Source of the DNA: Lactobacillus selangorensis
Lineage (GTDB): Bacteria; Bacillota; Bacilli; Lactobacillales; Lactobacillaceae
Direction of reading: 5' to 3'
Length of the DNA stretch: 64,000 bases
Assembly (NCBI RefSeq): GCF_001437205.1
Contig: NZ_JQAZ01000001.1
Coordinates: 434,001 to 498,000, forward strand
The position numbers and the translations under genes were made by a program. Below the pieces are notes generated by a model. It had not been told where the DNA came from. It searched no databases and worked only from the letters and a program-made list of their open reading frames with translations. Below, in pieces: positions 41,492 to 50,943 of the stretch (position 1 is the first letter of the stretch; every line of letters starts with the position of its first letter).

Positions 41492-42111
41492 TTTTCTTCC
41501 CCTTCGCTAATATCTTCTGTGCGTGGGTCCTGCTGCAATTCATCCAGCGGCGGGTTGAAGTAGTGTTCCCGGCACACTGGATAATAGGACTCATTACCAT
41601 CAATCTGAATCTGTTCGCCGGTATAAACTGGTTTGTGATCGTGGACACGCAGATTCATCGTCGCCTTCCGATAGCAGAACCAGCAGATCGTCTTCATTTC
41701 TTCGATCTTGTCGGCATATAATAATAAATATTTCGACCCCTCAAAGAGATCGTTTTTAAAATCATTCTTCAAGCCGAACGTCATGACCGGCACATTCAGT
41801 TCGTCCACGACCCTGGCACATTCCAACACATGGTGTTTCTGTAAAAATTGAGCTTCATCGATGAGGACACAAGCAATGTGATCACGATGAGCCGCAACAT
41901 AATCAAAGATGTTCGTTTTTGCAAAGATCGGGACGGCTGCCCGTTCCAATCCCATTCGTGAGGCGATCTGACCGACACCAGTCCGATCGTCCACCCCGCT
42001 GGTCATTAAAATAACGGGTTTGCCTTGTTCTTCATAGTTATGGGCGACCTTCAAAATATCGATCGATTTCCCACTGTTCATTGCACCATAACGGAAAAAT
42101 AATTGGGCCAC
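41482..42111 (-). CDS. tdk: Thymidine kinase, GTG start
   Basis: 209 residues; phosphorylates thymidine. P-loop GAMNSGKS at residues 9-16, Walker B-like [10 protein letters not shown] near 88, lasso-domain zinc cysteines in CWFCYRKA near 150 and CREHYFNP near 185. The start is GTG 42111, with GGAG nine bases upstream and the family start [16 protein letters not shown]; the TTG at 42120 sits directly on the binding site and is unsuitable. Confidence 0.96.
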   Translation of the reverse strand: MAQLFFRYGAMNSGKSIDILKVAHNYEEQGKPVILMTSGVDDRTGVGQIASRMGLERAAVPIFAKTNIFDYVAAHRDHIACVLIDEAQFLQKHHVLECARVVDELNVPVMTFGLKNDFKNDLFEGSKYLLLYADKIEEMKTICWFCYRKATMNLRVHDHKPVYTGEQIQIDGNESYYPVCREHYFNPPLDELQQDPRTEDISEGEEKWQ

Positions 42112-42191
42112 GCTTGCCAACTCCTTTGTTTTCTCTGTAACAAGTATACTCGATTTAATTGCAAATTTCGAGGTCTTGCGGCATGCGAACG

Positions 42192-42221
42192 TTTCAAATT
42201 TAGCTTCTTATATGGTAAGAT
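42192..42221 (+). promoter_or_regulatory. Promoter of murT-gatD
   Basis: TTTCAA (42192-42197), 18 bases, TAAGAT (42216-42221) with TGG before it forming an extended -10. Confidence 0.5.
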
Positions 42222-42251
42222 TATTTCAAATCAAAGAGGTGGAACATACAC

Positions 42252-43604
42252 ATGACTATTCGCAGTAGTTTTGCAGAAACAGTCGGCAAATCGTCCTACT
42301 GGTTCCTGCACACATTTATGAAGGGCGGCAGTTCTTTCCCAGGCCGCATTGCTGAACAAATCGACCCAGCCGTTTTGAAGGACTTGGGCCGCAATTATGA
42401 TGTCATCCTCGTGACGGGGACCAACGGCAAGACCTTGACGACCTCGCTAATCGTCAAAGTGCTGGCCCAAAAGTATGATCAGATTCTGACCAATCCCAGT
42501 GGTTCCAACATGACACAAGGAATCATCACAGCGTTTCTGACCGACAAGGAGAAGCCGAAACGGCACCAGCGGAAACTGGCCGTCCTCGAAGTCGATGAAG
42601 CCAACGTCAAACTGGTCAGCCGTTATGTGAAGCCGAAAGCCTTCGTCCTGACGAATATCTTCCGGGACCAGCTCGATCGCTATGGCGAAATCTATACAAC
42701 CAACGACAAAATTCTCGAAGGCATCAAGTTAGCTCCCAATGCGACAGTGATTGCAAATGGCGATGAAGCCTTGTTTGCTTCGGAAAAATTACCGAATCCA
42801 GTTATTTACTTTGGTTTCGACGATCAGCCGGATGGCGACGTCGTGGCAACACCGAACACAGATGGCGTCCTCTGCCCCGTTTGCAACCATATTCTCCACT
42901 ATAAATTCATTACTTACAGCAACTTGGGCAAATATTTCTGCCCGCACTGCGGTTTCCACCGGCCGGCCTTGAAGTATCGGGTTACCAAACGAATCCATAT
43001 GGACCCAACGTCCTCACAGTTCTGTATCGACGAACGCCCGTATGCCATCCAAGTCGGCGGTCTATATAATGTTTACAACGCCTTAGCCGCTTACAGTGTC
43101 GGTCGTTTTCTCGGCGTCAAACCAGCCCAAATCGAAAAAGCCTTCCAATATGATGAAAAAGTCTTCGGGCGGCAGGAAGTGATTCAGCTCGGCGACAAAA
43201 AACTGACTTTGATTCTGGTCAAGAATCCAGTCGGACTCAACCAGGTACTCGACATGATTTCGACTGACGCTCAGCCTTTCTCGCTTGGCTGGCTGCTCAA
43301 TGCTAACTTTGCCGATGGCATCGATACGAGCTGGATTTGGGACGGCAATTTCGAAGACTTTGTGCGGAATAATGACGTACCGGCCGTTGTCACTGGCGGC
43401 GATCGGGTCAGCGACATTTCGTTCCGGCTCAAAATTGCCGGTGCACCGGACGATAAAATCCATCCGAATCAGGATCTCGACCACTTTATCGACGAACTCA
43501 AACAAGTTCCCACTGATCACTTGTACGTCTTGGCCAACTACACTTCAATGCTGCAGCTGCGCCAGAAGTTTGCTGATATGAAGCTCGTTGCCAACAGAAT
43601 GTAA
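42252..43604 (+). CDS. murT: Lipid II isoglutaminyl synthase, MurT subunit
   Basis: 450 residues. Mur-ligase ATP-binding motif GTNGKT at 56-61; a four-cysteine zinc ribbon unique to MurT (Cys208, Cys211, Cys230, Cys233) inserted in the central domain; C-terminal DUF1727-type domain. With GatD it amidates the second-position glutamate of the peptidoglycan stem peptide to isoglutamine. ATG 42252 has AGAGGTGG upstream. gatD follows 15 bases later. Confidence 0.97.
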   Translation: MTIRSSFAETVGKSSYWFLHTFMKGGSSFPGRIAEQIDPAVLKDLGRNYDVILVTGTNGKTLTTSLIVKVLAQKYDQILTNPSGSNMTQGIITAFLTDKEKPKRHQRKLAVLEVDEANVKLVSRYVKPKAFVLTNIFRDQLDRYGEIYTTNDKILEGIKLAPNATVIANGDEALFASEKLPNPVIYFGFDDQPDGDVVATPNTDGVLCPVCNHILHYKFITYSNLGKYFCPHCGFHRPALKYRVTKRIHMDPTSSQFCIDERPYAIQVGGLYNVYNALAAYSVGRFLGVKPAQIEKAFQYDEKVFGRQEVIQLGDKKLTLILVKNPVGLNQVLDMISTDAQPFSLGWLLNANFADGIDTSWIWDGNFEDFVRNNDVPAVVTGGDRVSDISFRLKIAGAPDDKIHPNQDLDHFIDELKQVPTDHLYVLANYTSMLQLRQKFADMKLVANRM

Positions 43605-43619
43605 GGAAAGGAAAAAAGC

Positions 43620-44348
43620 ATGGAACTTAATTTTGCCCATTTATACGGCGATCTCATGAATACCTATGGGGACCTCGGCAATATCCTCGTCCTCAAATAC
43701 TACGCCGAACAGCTCGGCATCAAGGTCAACGTCGACCTTGTCAGCCTCGATACTCCGTTTGATGCCAATAAGTACCACTTCGTCCTTTTTGGCGGCGGCC
43801 AGGATTACGAACAAGTCGTCATTTCAAAGGATATCCAGAACAAGGCCGATTCACTGACGAATTACATCGAAAACGGCGGCCCGCTGCTGGCTGTTTGCGG
43901 CGGCTATCAGTTGCTGGGTCAATATTACATTGGGGCCCATGGCGAAAAAATTCCTGGTATCAGTGCCTTGAGCCACTATACACTGAGCCAGGATCACAAT
44001 CGTTTCATCGGCAACATCGAGATTCACAACGATGCTTTCGATGAAAATTACTACGGTTTCGAAAATCATAACGGGATGACCTTTTTGGGCGACGAAGAAC
44101 AGCCGCTCGGCCATGTTGTCAGCGGCCACGGCAACAACGGCCAAGATGGCACAGAAGGCGCCATTTACAAGAATACCTTCTGCAGCTACTTCCATGGCCC
44201 GATTCTGACGCACAATGCCCCAATCACACGCCGATTGCTCAAGGCAGCCATTCATGCCGCCGATCCCGATGCCGACCTGACACCAGTTGATGAATTGGAC
44301 ATCCAAAACGCCGCCGTCGACGTACCAGAAGCAAAACATAATTTTTAA
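43620..44348 (+). CDS. gatD: Lipid II isoglutaminyl synthase, glutaminase subunit GatD
   Basis: 242 residues, class I glutamine amidotransferase-like. Catalytic Cys93 in LLAVCGGYQLLG and His192 in CSYFHGPILTHN. It frees ammonia from glutamine for MurT. The fold resembles cobyric acid synthase, but the pairing with murT decides the role. AAGGAAAGG precedes the ATG. A strong terminator follows. Confidence 0.97.
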   Translation: MELNFAHLYGDLMNTYGDLGNILVLKYYAEQLGIKVNVDLVSLDTPFDANKYHFVLFGGGQDYEQVVISKDIQNKADSLTNYIENGGPLLAVCGGYQLLGQYYIGAHGEKIPGISALSHYTLSQDHNRFIGNIEIHNDAFDENYYGFENHNGMTFLGDEEQPLGHVVSGHGNNGQDGTEGAIYKNTFCSYFHGPILTHNAPITRRLLKAAIHAADPDADLTPVDELDIQNAAVDVPEAKHNF

Positions 44349-44379
44349 AAGACTGGCTGAGTCATTTCAGCCTCGAAAC

Positions 44380-44420
44380 AAAAACGACTGTCTTCATTTT
44401 GCGAAGACAGTCGTTTTTGT
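44380..44420. terminator. Bidirectional terminator
   Basis: AAAAACGACTGTCTTC and GAAGACAGTCGTTTTT form a 16-bp perfect stem between convergent genes. Confidence 0.92.
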
Positions 44421-45425
44421 TTACTTATTTTCCTGTAAAAAAGTTTGGATAATCTGATCGCGCCGCTCCAGAAAAACCTGATTGTCACGGGTCGGATGAA
44501 TACGATTGGATAAGACAATCAGGCCGCTCTGCTTCAGACGGTCGATCAGCATAAACGTGCCGGTAAACCCAGTGTGATACAGCAACGCATGCCCGTCCGT
44601 TGGGTCAAAACGCAAATCCCAACCAATCGAACGGCCTAAATTATTAGGCGCATAGTTTTGAAACAGCTTTGCAACCGTCTTTTGCTGAATAGGTGCATCC
44701 GGCAAGTCGGCCTGCCCTAACATAAACTGTTCAAAGGCAATTAAATCACTCAAGGGAGCAAATAATCCGGCTGACGCCCCATGTTCCTTCAGCGTGTAGG
44801 CCTTCGGGTCATGGACGACACCTTGAATAACGCCTCGTTCTGGTGTCACTTCGGTCGGCACACACTGACGGGGGTCGGGCTGAAACGTCGAATGGCGCAG
44901 CTGCAACGGCTGTAAAACTCGTTCGGTAAGCGCCTGCTGGATTGGTTCATGGACGATTTTTTCCATCATCCAGCCGACAAACAGCAGTCCGACATCGGTG
45001 TAAACAACTTGCTTTTCAAACGTATCGTTGACGTGTTCGTGGAGCAAGGCCGTTTTCAGCTGCTCCGGCGGCAACGCATCCCGATTTGGAATATACCCCC
45101 GAATCCCCGAAGTATGCGTCATCAAATGACGAATCGTAACCCGGTCATCGCCGAATTCGGGTAAGTACTTCCGCACTGGTGTATCAAGCGACAACTGCCC
45201 CTTTTCAAAGAGCTGAAGCAATAGCGTCGTCGTTCCGATCACCTTGGTCAAAGACGCCAGATCGTACAGCATATTGACCTTAAGCGGGCGTGGCTGCGGC
45301 ACTAAAGCAGATCGGCCCAGCACATTCTGGTGGACCTGCTGGTTTTTGAGCAGTGCGTACGAGACGCCGGGAACGATGTGCTGGTGGACAAGTGCTTCGA
45401 TTTCAGTAGCGGTTTGTGCAAACAT
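44421..45425 (-). CDS. Serine hydrolase of the beta-lactamase/penicillin-binding (class C-like) family
   Basis: 334 residues. Active-site SLTK (Ser58-Lys61 in LASLTKVIGTT), second motif YTDVG near residue 142 in place of the usual YxN, third motif HTG in LLYHTGFTGT near 283. There is no signal peptide, so it is likely cytoplasmic and more probably an esterase, amidase or peptidase than a resistance beta-lactamase. Directly behind the terminator of the glyoxalase-family gene. Confidence 0.85.
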   Translation of the reverse strand: MFAQTATEIEALVHQHIVPGVSYALLKNQQVHQNVLGRSALVPQPRPLKVNMLYDLASLTKVIGTTTLLLQLFEKGQLSLDTPVRKYLPEFGDDRVTIRHLMTHTSGIRGYIPNRDALPPEQLKTALLHEHVNDTFEKQVVYTDVGLLFVGWMMEKIVHEPIQQALTERVLQPLQLRHSTFQPDPRQCVPTEVTPERGVIQGVVHDPKAYTLKEHGASAGLFAPLSDLIAFEQFMLGQADLPDAPIQQKTVAKLFQNYAPNNLGRSIGWDLRFDPTDGHALLYHTGFTGTFMLIDRLKQSGLIVLSNRIHPTRDNQVFLERRDQIIQTFLQENK

Positions 45426-45443
45426 AAAAGGACCTCTTTTTCA

Positions 45444-45474
45444 CAAAAAGGCCGTGACCGCAGTCACAGCCCCT
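45444..45474 (-). terminator. Terminator after the glyoxalase-family gene
   Basis: Minus-strand hairpin GGC-GTGAC / GTCAC-GCC followed by T5. Confidence 0.75.
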
Positions 45475-45484
45475 GATTTTCTTG

Positions 45485-46351
45485 TTAAGCAAGTGATAAT
45501 AATAATTGAATGCCGTTCGGATCAGTTACCATCAAAACTTGATGATCCTGGTTGTAAGAATATTCAATTTCTTCTGAACGCAGGTTATCGAGGATCAAAT
45601 CCATGCCATCCTGATTCGGCAGCAATAAGTTGACGTAATCAAGTCCATAATTATTCTCCTGTGGAACAACGACATCGTGCTTTTCAATCAGTTCCAAGCC
45701 AATATGATGATGATAATCACCAGCGGCTAAAAACTCTTGGTCGGAACCGGCGACATCGTTGATGCCAAAGCCGAGACCATGCACATAAAAGTTGGTGGAA
45801 GCGTCCATATCAGCAACTTGAAGCTCAGCGTGACCGATCGTAGTCCCGGCTGGAATGCCGTCATAGCTGCCGTGAGCCTTGTCAGTCACAACGGCTGCAT
45901 CGATTTCTTTGCTGACTTCATTCTTCCAGTCATATTGGGTATTGCTGTGCCACGATTCGATGGCTTTATCAATGGCAAATTCGACGCCATTGCCCTCAGG
46001 ATCTTCGAGGTCGAAATAACGGCTGTACCCATTTTCGTAAACGCCTGTAATCGGTGTGCCCAATTGCTGCAGATGCTCCAACATATTGCCGAGATCGGCA
46101 TCATTCGGCAGCAAGAACGCATAATGAGTCATTCCAGCCAGCGGTTAATCAGTGGTCTTCCCATCGATCTGCCGGAACGTCAGCAACACTTCCTGATTGA
46201 CCTGGGTGCCTAAATAAACTTGGTCATTCGTCCGCTTTAACACCCGCAACCCTAAGATGTTCGTGTAAAATTCTGTCATCTTGTCTAAATCCTGAACTTT
46301 TAAAGCCAAAAAGCCGATGCGTGTTTCCGGTGCAATTTTAAACGTTGCCAT
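45485..46351 (-). pseudogene. VOC (glyoxalase/CatE-like) gene interrupted by an in-frame stop
   Basis: Two same-frame pieces make one two-domain vicinal oxygen chelate protein of about 288 residues. The first piece (46145-46351, starting MATFKIAPETRIGFLALKV) ends at TAA 46145-46147. After four sense codons (Pro, Leu, Ala, Gly) the second piece resumes at an ATG (46132) with THYAFLLPNDADLGNMLEHL, which is the expected continuation of the first domain. No frameshift is needed; a C-to-T change turning CAA into TAA would explain it. The later domain (TTIGHAELQVADMDASTNFYV) is intact. It may be a pseudogene or may be translated as two polypeptides. Confidence 0.82.
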
Positions 46352-46504
46352 TTCATTCACTCCCGTATTTTCAATCTTCCCCTTCATTTAACGCCACTTT
46401 GACAAAAAGTACAAGGAAGACGACGCACAGCGTACGACAAAGTGCGATTAAACAAGCTGTTTGCACTTTGAAACACGTTTTATCCCCACCTCCATTCCTC
46501 CCAC

Positions 46505-46545
46505 AAAAAAACTGCCGCTCCAATTGAGCGACAGTTTCTTTTTTA
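46505..46545 (-). terminator. Terminator after the ABC exporter operon
   Basis: Minus-strand hairpin AAACTG-CGCTC / GAGCG-CAGTTT followed by T7. Confidence 0.85.
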
Positions 46546-46551
46546 AACTGG

Positions 46552-48441
46552 TTAATCATCTGCGGTCATGTTGCCTGTGAACTGGCTGTTATAGAGATCG
46601 GCGTAGAAGCCGTTCTTCTTCATCAAGGAATCATGGGTCCCGGTTTCAACGATGCTCCCATGGTTCATGACGATAATGTTATCGGCGTCCCGAATCGTTG
46701 ACAAACGATGGGCAACGACGAAACTGGTCCGGTCCTTCAGCAAACGATTCATCGCATGCTGGATGTGCAATTCGGTCCGGGTATCGACGGAACTCGTCGC
46801 TTCATCAAGAATCAGAATCTGCGGATCAGCAACGAACGCACGGGCAATTGTCAGCAACTGGCGCTGCCCTTGTGAAATGTTGGAAGCTGATTCATTGAGA
46901 ACCGTGTTATAGCCGTCTGGGAGCTGCCGGACGAACGTGTCGACATGGGCGGCTTTCGCAGCGGCTAAGATTTCATCATCCGTTGCGTCTTCACGACCAT
47001 ATTTGAGATTGTCCCAAATGGTCCCAGTGAACAGCCATGTGTCCTGCAGCACCATGGCAAAATGGCTGCGCAGGTCTTCACGACTCATGTCACGAGTATC
47101 GGTCCCTTCATAACGAATCGAGCCGCCGGTGACATCGTAGAACCGTTCCAGCAAGTTGATAATGGTCGTCTTGCCGGCTCCGGTCGGTCCGACGATCGCA
47201 ATCATCTGACCTGGCTTGACTTGCAAGTTGTAATCCGTCATCAGCGGTGCATCTGGCGAATAGCCGAACTGAACGTGATCCATTTCAACGATATTAGGAT
47301 CGTTGGCAATTGGCTTCAAACCAGATGGTTCGTTGGTCATGTCGGGTTCATCGAGCACTTCGAAAATCCGTTCCGCACTGGCAATCGTTGACTGAATCGT
47401 GTTCGTCAAATTGGCAAGCTGGGTAATCGGCTGCGAGAACTGCTGCGTGTACTGCAGAAACGCCTGAACGTCCCCTAAAGTCGTCTGCCCATGAGCAACT
47501 CGAATCCCACCGACAACAGCGACGAAAACATAGCCTAAGTTGTTGATGAACGTCATCAACGGCATGATGACCCCAGAAATGAACTGGGCCTTCCATGCGG
47601 CTTGATAATAGTTGTTGTTCTGAACTTCGAAGTCTTTCGTAGCTTGGTCTTCACGGTTGAACGTCTTGAGGACCAATTGGCCGGCATAATCTTCTTCAAC
47701 CTGGTTGTTCAGCAAGCCCAAGCTGGACTGCTGCTGACCGAAGTATTTCTGCGAACGTGGTGCCACAATCCCGACAACAATCAGGCTCAATGGCAGGGTA
47801 ATTAACACAATTAAAGTCAGTTGCCATGAAATCGACAGCATCATCCACAGCGTTCCGATAAACGTGACGGTACTGGTAACCATCTGCGTTAAGCTGGTCT
47901 GCAAGGTGGAAGCAATGTTATCCATATCGTTGATAGCACGAGACATGATATCCCCGTTTGAATGCGTGTCGTAATAAGAAATCGGCACTTTCTTCATCTT
48001 ATACTTAAGTTCTTTACGCATTTTATAAACCGTCTGCTGCGATACACGGGTCATAATAAACTGCTGCAAGAAACTGAAAATTGCTGAAGCAATATACATA
48101 ATGATGACTGTGATAATAATCTGTTTAATCTTATCAAAGTCGATTGGGAAGCTGCGGACCGGAATGCCGGCCTTTTGCTCCGCTGTTCCCTTCAAAACGC
48201 CCTTGTAGATTTCAGTAGTCGCTTTCCCTAAAATCTTCGGTGTCCGAATCTGGAAAATGGTGGAGGCAATCGCCAAAACTAAGACGGCAATCAGTGCCAC
48301 CGTCCGATCAGACATATAGCGTAACAGCCGCATCGCACTTGGCCAGAAGTTCTGGGCCTTTTCGACAGGGCCGCGACCACCGCCGGGACCATGATGCTGC
48401 TGTGACTGAGCCGGACGATTTTTGTTTGTCTCTTCTGCCAT
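46552..48441 (-). CDS. Heterodimeric ABC multidrug-type exporter, canonical half
   Basis: 629 residues: six membrane helices (residues about 40-350) fused to a nucleotide-binding domain. Walker A GPTGAGKTTIINLL near 408, signature SQGQRQLLTIARA near 510, Walker B QILILDEATSSVD near 530 with catalytic Glu, H-loop VVAHRLSTIRD. The first 35 residues are a glycine- and glutamine-rich cytoplasmic tail. It overlaps the partner gene by the TAATG junction. Together they resemble LmrCD/BmrCD; the substrate is unknown. Confidence 0.9.
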   Translation of the reverse strand: MAEETNKNRPAQSQQHHGPGGGRGPVEKAQNFWPSAMRLLRYMSDRTVALIAVLVLAIASTIFQIRTPKILGKATTEIYKGVLKGTAEQKAGIPVRSFPIDFDKIKQIIITVIIMYIASAIFSFLQQFIMTRVSQQTVYKMRKELKYKMKKVPISYYDTHSNGDIMSRAINDMDNIASTLQTSLTQMVTSTVTFIGTLWMMLSISWQLTLIVLITLPLSLIVVGIVAPRSQKYFGQQQSSLGLLNNQVEEDYAGQLVLKTFNREDQATKDFEVQNNNYYQAAWKAQFISGVIMPLMTFINNLGYVFVAVVGGIRVAHGQTTLGDVQAFLQYTQQFSQPITQLANLTNTIQSTIASAERIFEVLDEPDMTNEPSGLKPIANDPNIVEMDHVQFGYSPDAPLMTDYNLQVKPGQMIAIVGPTGAGKTTIINLLERFYDVTGGSIRYEGTDTRDMSREDLRSHFAMVLQDTWLFTGTIWDNLKYGREDATDDEILAAAKAAHVDTFVRQLPDGYNTVLNESASNISQGQRQLLTIARAFVADPQILILDEATSSVDTRTELHIQHAMNRLLKDRTSFVVAHRLSTIRDADNIIVMNHGSIVETGTHDSLMKKNGFYADLYNSQFTGNMTADD

Positions 48442-50168
48442 TATTTGTCGTCCCCCTCTCGAATCTGTGAGTTGACAATTTCTTGATAAGTCTTGTTATT
48501 GGCTAATAATTCCTTGTGTGTTCCTTTACCAGCAACTTTCCCGTCATCCAGAACTAAGATCGTATCGGCATCGGCAACGGTCGACACACGCTGGCCGACG
48601 ATGACGACGACACTCTTCTGAATTTCTGGGTCGGCTTTCAAGGCCGCCCGCAAATCGGCATCGGTCTTGAAATCGAGCGCTGAGAATGAATCATCGAACA
48701 CGTAAACGGATGCTTTCTTAACGAGAGCACGCGCAATGGCTAACCGCTGACGCTGGCCGCCAGAGAAGTTGCCGCCGCCTTGTTCGACGTGCATGTCCAA
48801 GCCGCCTTCTTCTTTAACGAAGCCATCTGCCTGAGCCACTTTCAAAGCATGCCAGATTTCATCATCAGTTGCATCGGGTTTCCCGAACTGCATGTTGTCC
48901 CGCACAGTCCCAGTAAACAAATTGGCCTTCTGCGGCACAAACGAAACCTGCCCATGCAGATCATGCTGAGTAACATCCTTGACATTGGTCTGGTCGACGT
49001 TGACACTCCCATCGGAAGCATCATACAAACGGGGAATCAGGTTGATGAGAGTTGATTTCCCGGAACCAGTCCCGCCGATGACGGCAACAGTCTGCCCGGC
49101 CGTGGCCGAGAAGTCAATGTCCGTGAGTGCCAACGCTTCAGCATTCTCATACCGGAAGTTGACATGGTCGTACTTCAAAGCAACCGGCTTATCTTCCAGT
49201 TTCTCCGGATCGCTGGGATCGGTAATATCCGACTTCAAATCGAGGGCCTGCTGAATACGAGCAGCTGAAGCTTGCCCACGGGGAATGAAGACGAAGATCA
49301 TCGATAAGAGCATGAAACTGATCAGAATCTGCATGGCATAAGTCATGAAGGCAACTAAATTCCCGACTTGCATGACTTGGTTGGCAATCAGATGACCGCC
49401 CCAATAAACGATCGCTACGTTGGTGCCGGACATGATCAAGGTCATGGCTGGGAAGACGATCGCCATAATACTATAAACTTTGGTGGCATTCTGGGTGTAA
49501 TCCCGGTTGACACCATCAAACCGTTCCTGTTCGAAATCATCCTGACGGAAAGCCCGGATGACACGCACCCCAGTCAAGCCTTCACGGAAGACCAAGTTGA
49601 TGTTATCGGTCTTGGTCTGCATTTTCTTGAACAACGGTACGGCAAAAATCATGATGATTCCCATCAAAACAATCAGGATTGGAATGACATAAATGAAAAT
49701 CTGCGTCAAAGTATGGTTCTTTTGATAAGCTAAGAACGCTGCCCCAACCAGCATGATTGGTGCTTGAATCATCATCCGCAAGAACATCATAGCGACATTC
49801 TGAATCTGGACGACATCGTTGGTGGTCCGGGTAATCAGCGAACTGGTCCCGATTTGATCCAATTCATCGTTCGAATAATGAACGACTTTGCTGAAAATAT
49901 CGGAACGTAAATTTTTCCCATATCCTTGTGACGTCCGGGCCGCTAAATACACGTTCCCGAAGGCAGCGGCGACACTAAGCAGTGAAAAGCCCAGCATTTT
50001 CGCACCGGCACTCCAGATATAGGCAATATTCCCTTTGGCGACACCATTATTGATGATGTCCGCCGTTAAATTTGGTAAGTATAGGTTGGCAACCACTTGA
50101 ACGATCATGAACAAAATGGCGCCCAGCACGGCCGGATAGGACACTCGGCCTTTGGCTAACTTGAACAT
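48441..50168 (-). CDS. Heterodimeric ABC multidrug-type exporter, degenerate half
   Basis: 575 residues, six membrane helices plus a nucleotide-binding domain. Walker A GGTGSGKSTLINLI near 371, canonical signature FSGGQRQRLAIARAL near 478. After Walker B the catalytic glutamate is aspartate (YVFDDSFSALD), and the H-loop histidine is glutamine (VIVGQRVSTVAD). These changes are typical of the non-hydrolysing site in asymmetric heterodimeric exporters such as LmrC. It is 21 bases behind the tetR gene, which likely controls it. Confidence 0.92.
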   Translation of the reverse strand: MFKLAKGRVSYPAVLGAILFMIVQVVANLYLPNLTADIINNGVAKGNIAYIWSAGAKMLGFSLLSVAAAFGNVYLAARTSQGYGKNLRSDIFSKVVHYSNDELDQIGTSSLITRTTNDVVQIQNVAMMFLRMMIQAPIMLVGAAFLAYQKNHTLTQIFIYVIPILIVLMGIIMIFAVPLFKKMQTKTDNINLVFREGLTGVRVIRAFRQDDFEQERFDGVNRDYTQNATKVYSIMAIVFPAMTLIMSGTNVAIVYWGGHLIANQVMQVGNLVAFMTYAMQILISFMLLSMIFVFIPRGQASAARIQQALDLKSDITDPSDPEKLEDKPVALKYDHVNFRYENAEALALTDIDFSATAGQTVAVIGGTGSGKSTLINLIPRLYDASDGSVNVDQTNVKDVTQHDLHGQVSFVPQKANLFTGTVRDNMQFGKPDATDDEIWHALKVAQADGFVKEEGGLDMHVEQGGGNFSGGQRQRLAIARALVKKASVYVFDDSFSALDFKTDADLRAALKADPEIQKSVVVIVGQRVSTVADADTILVLDDGKVAGKGTHKELLANNKTYQEIVNSQIREGDDK

Positions 50169-50189
50169 CTTAAAACTCCCTTCGCCGGT

Positions 50190-50843
50190 TTATAATTGAG
50201 GTTTGCTGACCCCGAATTCGAGCCAATCGAGCTCGTGATTGAACATGTGCACAATTTCAGCTGTTGGAACCACTACTCCGGCCGCTTTCTGGCGGAAGTA
50301 GGACCCTAACGACTGGATGACAATCAGCATCAGCAGACTAAAGAGATTGGCCGCATCTTCGGGCGTGTCAATCTTCAGTTTGGAATAGTCGATTGTAACA
50401 TTGGAAATCATACGTTCGATACTCTTATGATGCGGATGTTTGTGCGCCCGTTGCTGATGGTCTTCTTTATTAGACGCATTCAGCCGGTCGACGTGGGTAA
50501 ACTGCCGTTCGAAAAAAGCGGCGTTCGGACCCGACAGGACCGTCACGATTTTTTGTGCAAAGAAATCGCGGAAGGCGGCAAACAAATCGCCATGGTGCTT
50601 GTCTTCCAAGCACGCCTTCCACTCTGCATCCATATTTGCAAAGATCTGTTGAACATAGTAATCAAAAATATCCGCTTTATCTTCAAAATACTGATAAAAA
50701 CTGCCGCGCGGAATACTAGCCAGTTTGATGATATTGCTGATCGAAGCATCTTCGAAGCGAGCTCGGGAGAATTCAATTCGAGCCGCAGTCATCAAACGCT
50801 GTTGTTTTGCTTCCGGCAGACGAAAAAACGTCTTTTTGGGCAC
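50190..50843 (-). CDS. TetR-family repressor of the ABC exporter
   Basis: 217 residues. N-terminal helix-turn-helix (RFEDASISNIIKLASIPRGS near residues 30-49, then FYQYFEDKADIFDYY), with a ligand-binding helical C-terminal domain ending MFNHELDWLEF. First gene of the tetR-ABC-ABC operon. Its promoter carries operator-like inverted repeats, suggesting autoregulation with release by a drug-like ligand (inference). Confidence 0.9.
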   Translation of the reverse strand: MPKKTFFRLPEAKQQRLMTAARIEFSRARFEDASISNIIKLASIPRGSFYQYFEDKADIFDYYVQQIFANMDAEWKACLEDKHHGDLFAAFRDFFAQKIVTVLSGPNAAFFERQFTHVDRLNASNKEDHQQRAHKHPHHKSIERMISNVTIDYSKLKIDTPEDAANLFSLLMLIVIQSLGSYFRQKAAGVVVPTAEIVHMFNHELDWLEFGVSKPQL

Positions 50844-50871
50844 AAAAAAGCTCCTTTCATGAAATAACTAA

Positions 50872-50943
50872 ATGACATCTTGTCATGTGACGTGTTGTCA
50901 TTATATAAAAAATGCGCTTGAATTGCAAGCGACATTCTGTCAT
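50872..50943 (-). promoter_or_regulatory. Promoter of the tetR-ABC operon with three TGACA-N-TGTCA operators
   Basis: Minus strand TTGCAA (50923-50928), 17 bases, TATAAT (50900-50905). Three 15-base sites follow the pattern nTGACAnnnTGTCAT: ATGACATCTTGTCAT (50872-50886), GTGACGTGTTGTCAT (50887-50901, touching the -10) and GCGACATTCTGTCAT (50929-50943, just upstream of the -35 and overlapping the stop codon of the neighbouring gene). Confidence 0.78.

Noticed and set aside
44421-45425. Secreted beta-lactamase resistance gene
   Set aside because: No signal peptide and an atypical second motif (YTD); better described as a serine hydrolase of that fold.
45485-46351. Frameshift as the cause of the split glyoxalase-family gene
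   Set aside because: The two halves are in one frame; only a TAA separates them.
46552-50168. Two separate homodimeric exporters
   Set aside because: The genes overlap and carry complementary canonical and degenerate ATP sites, which marks one heterodimer.
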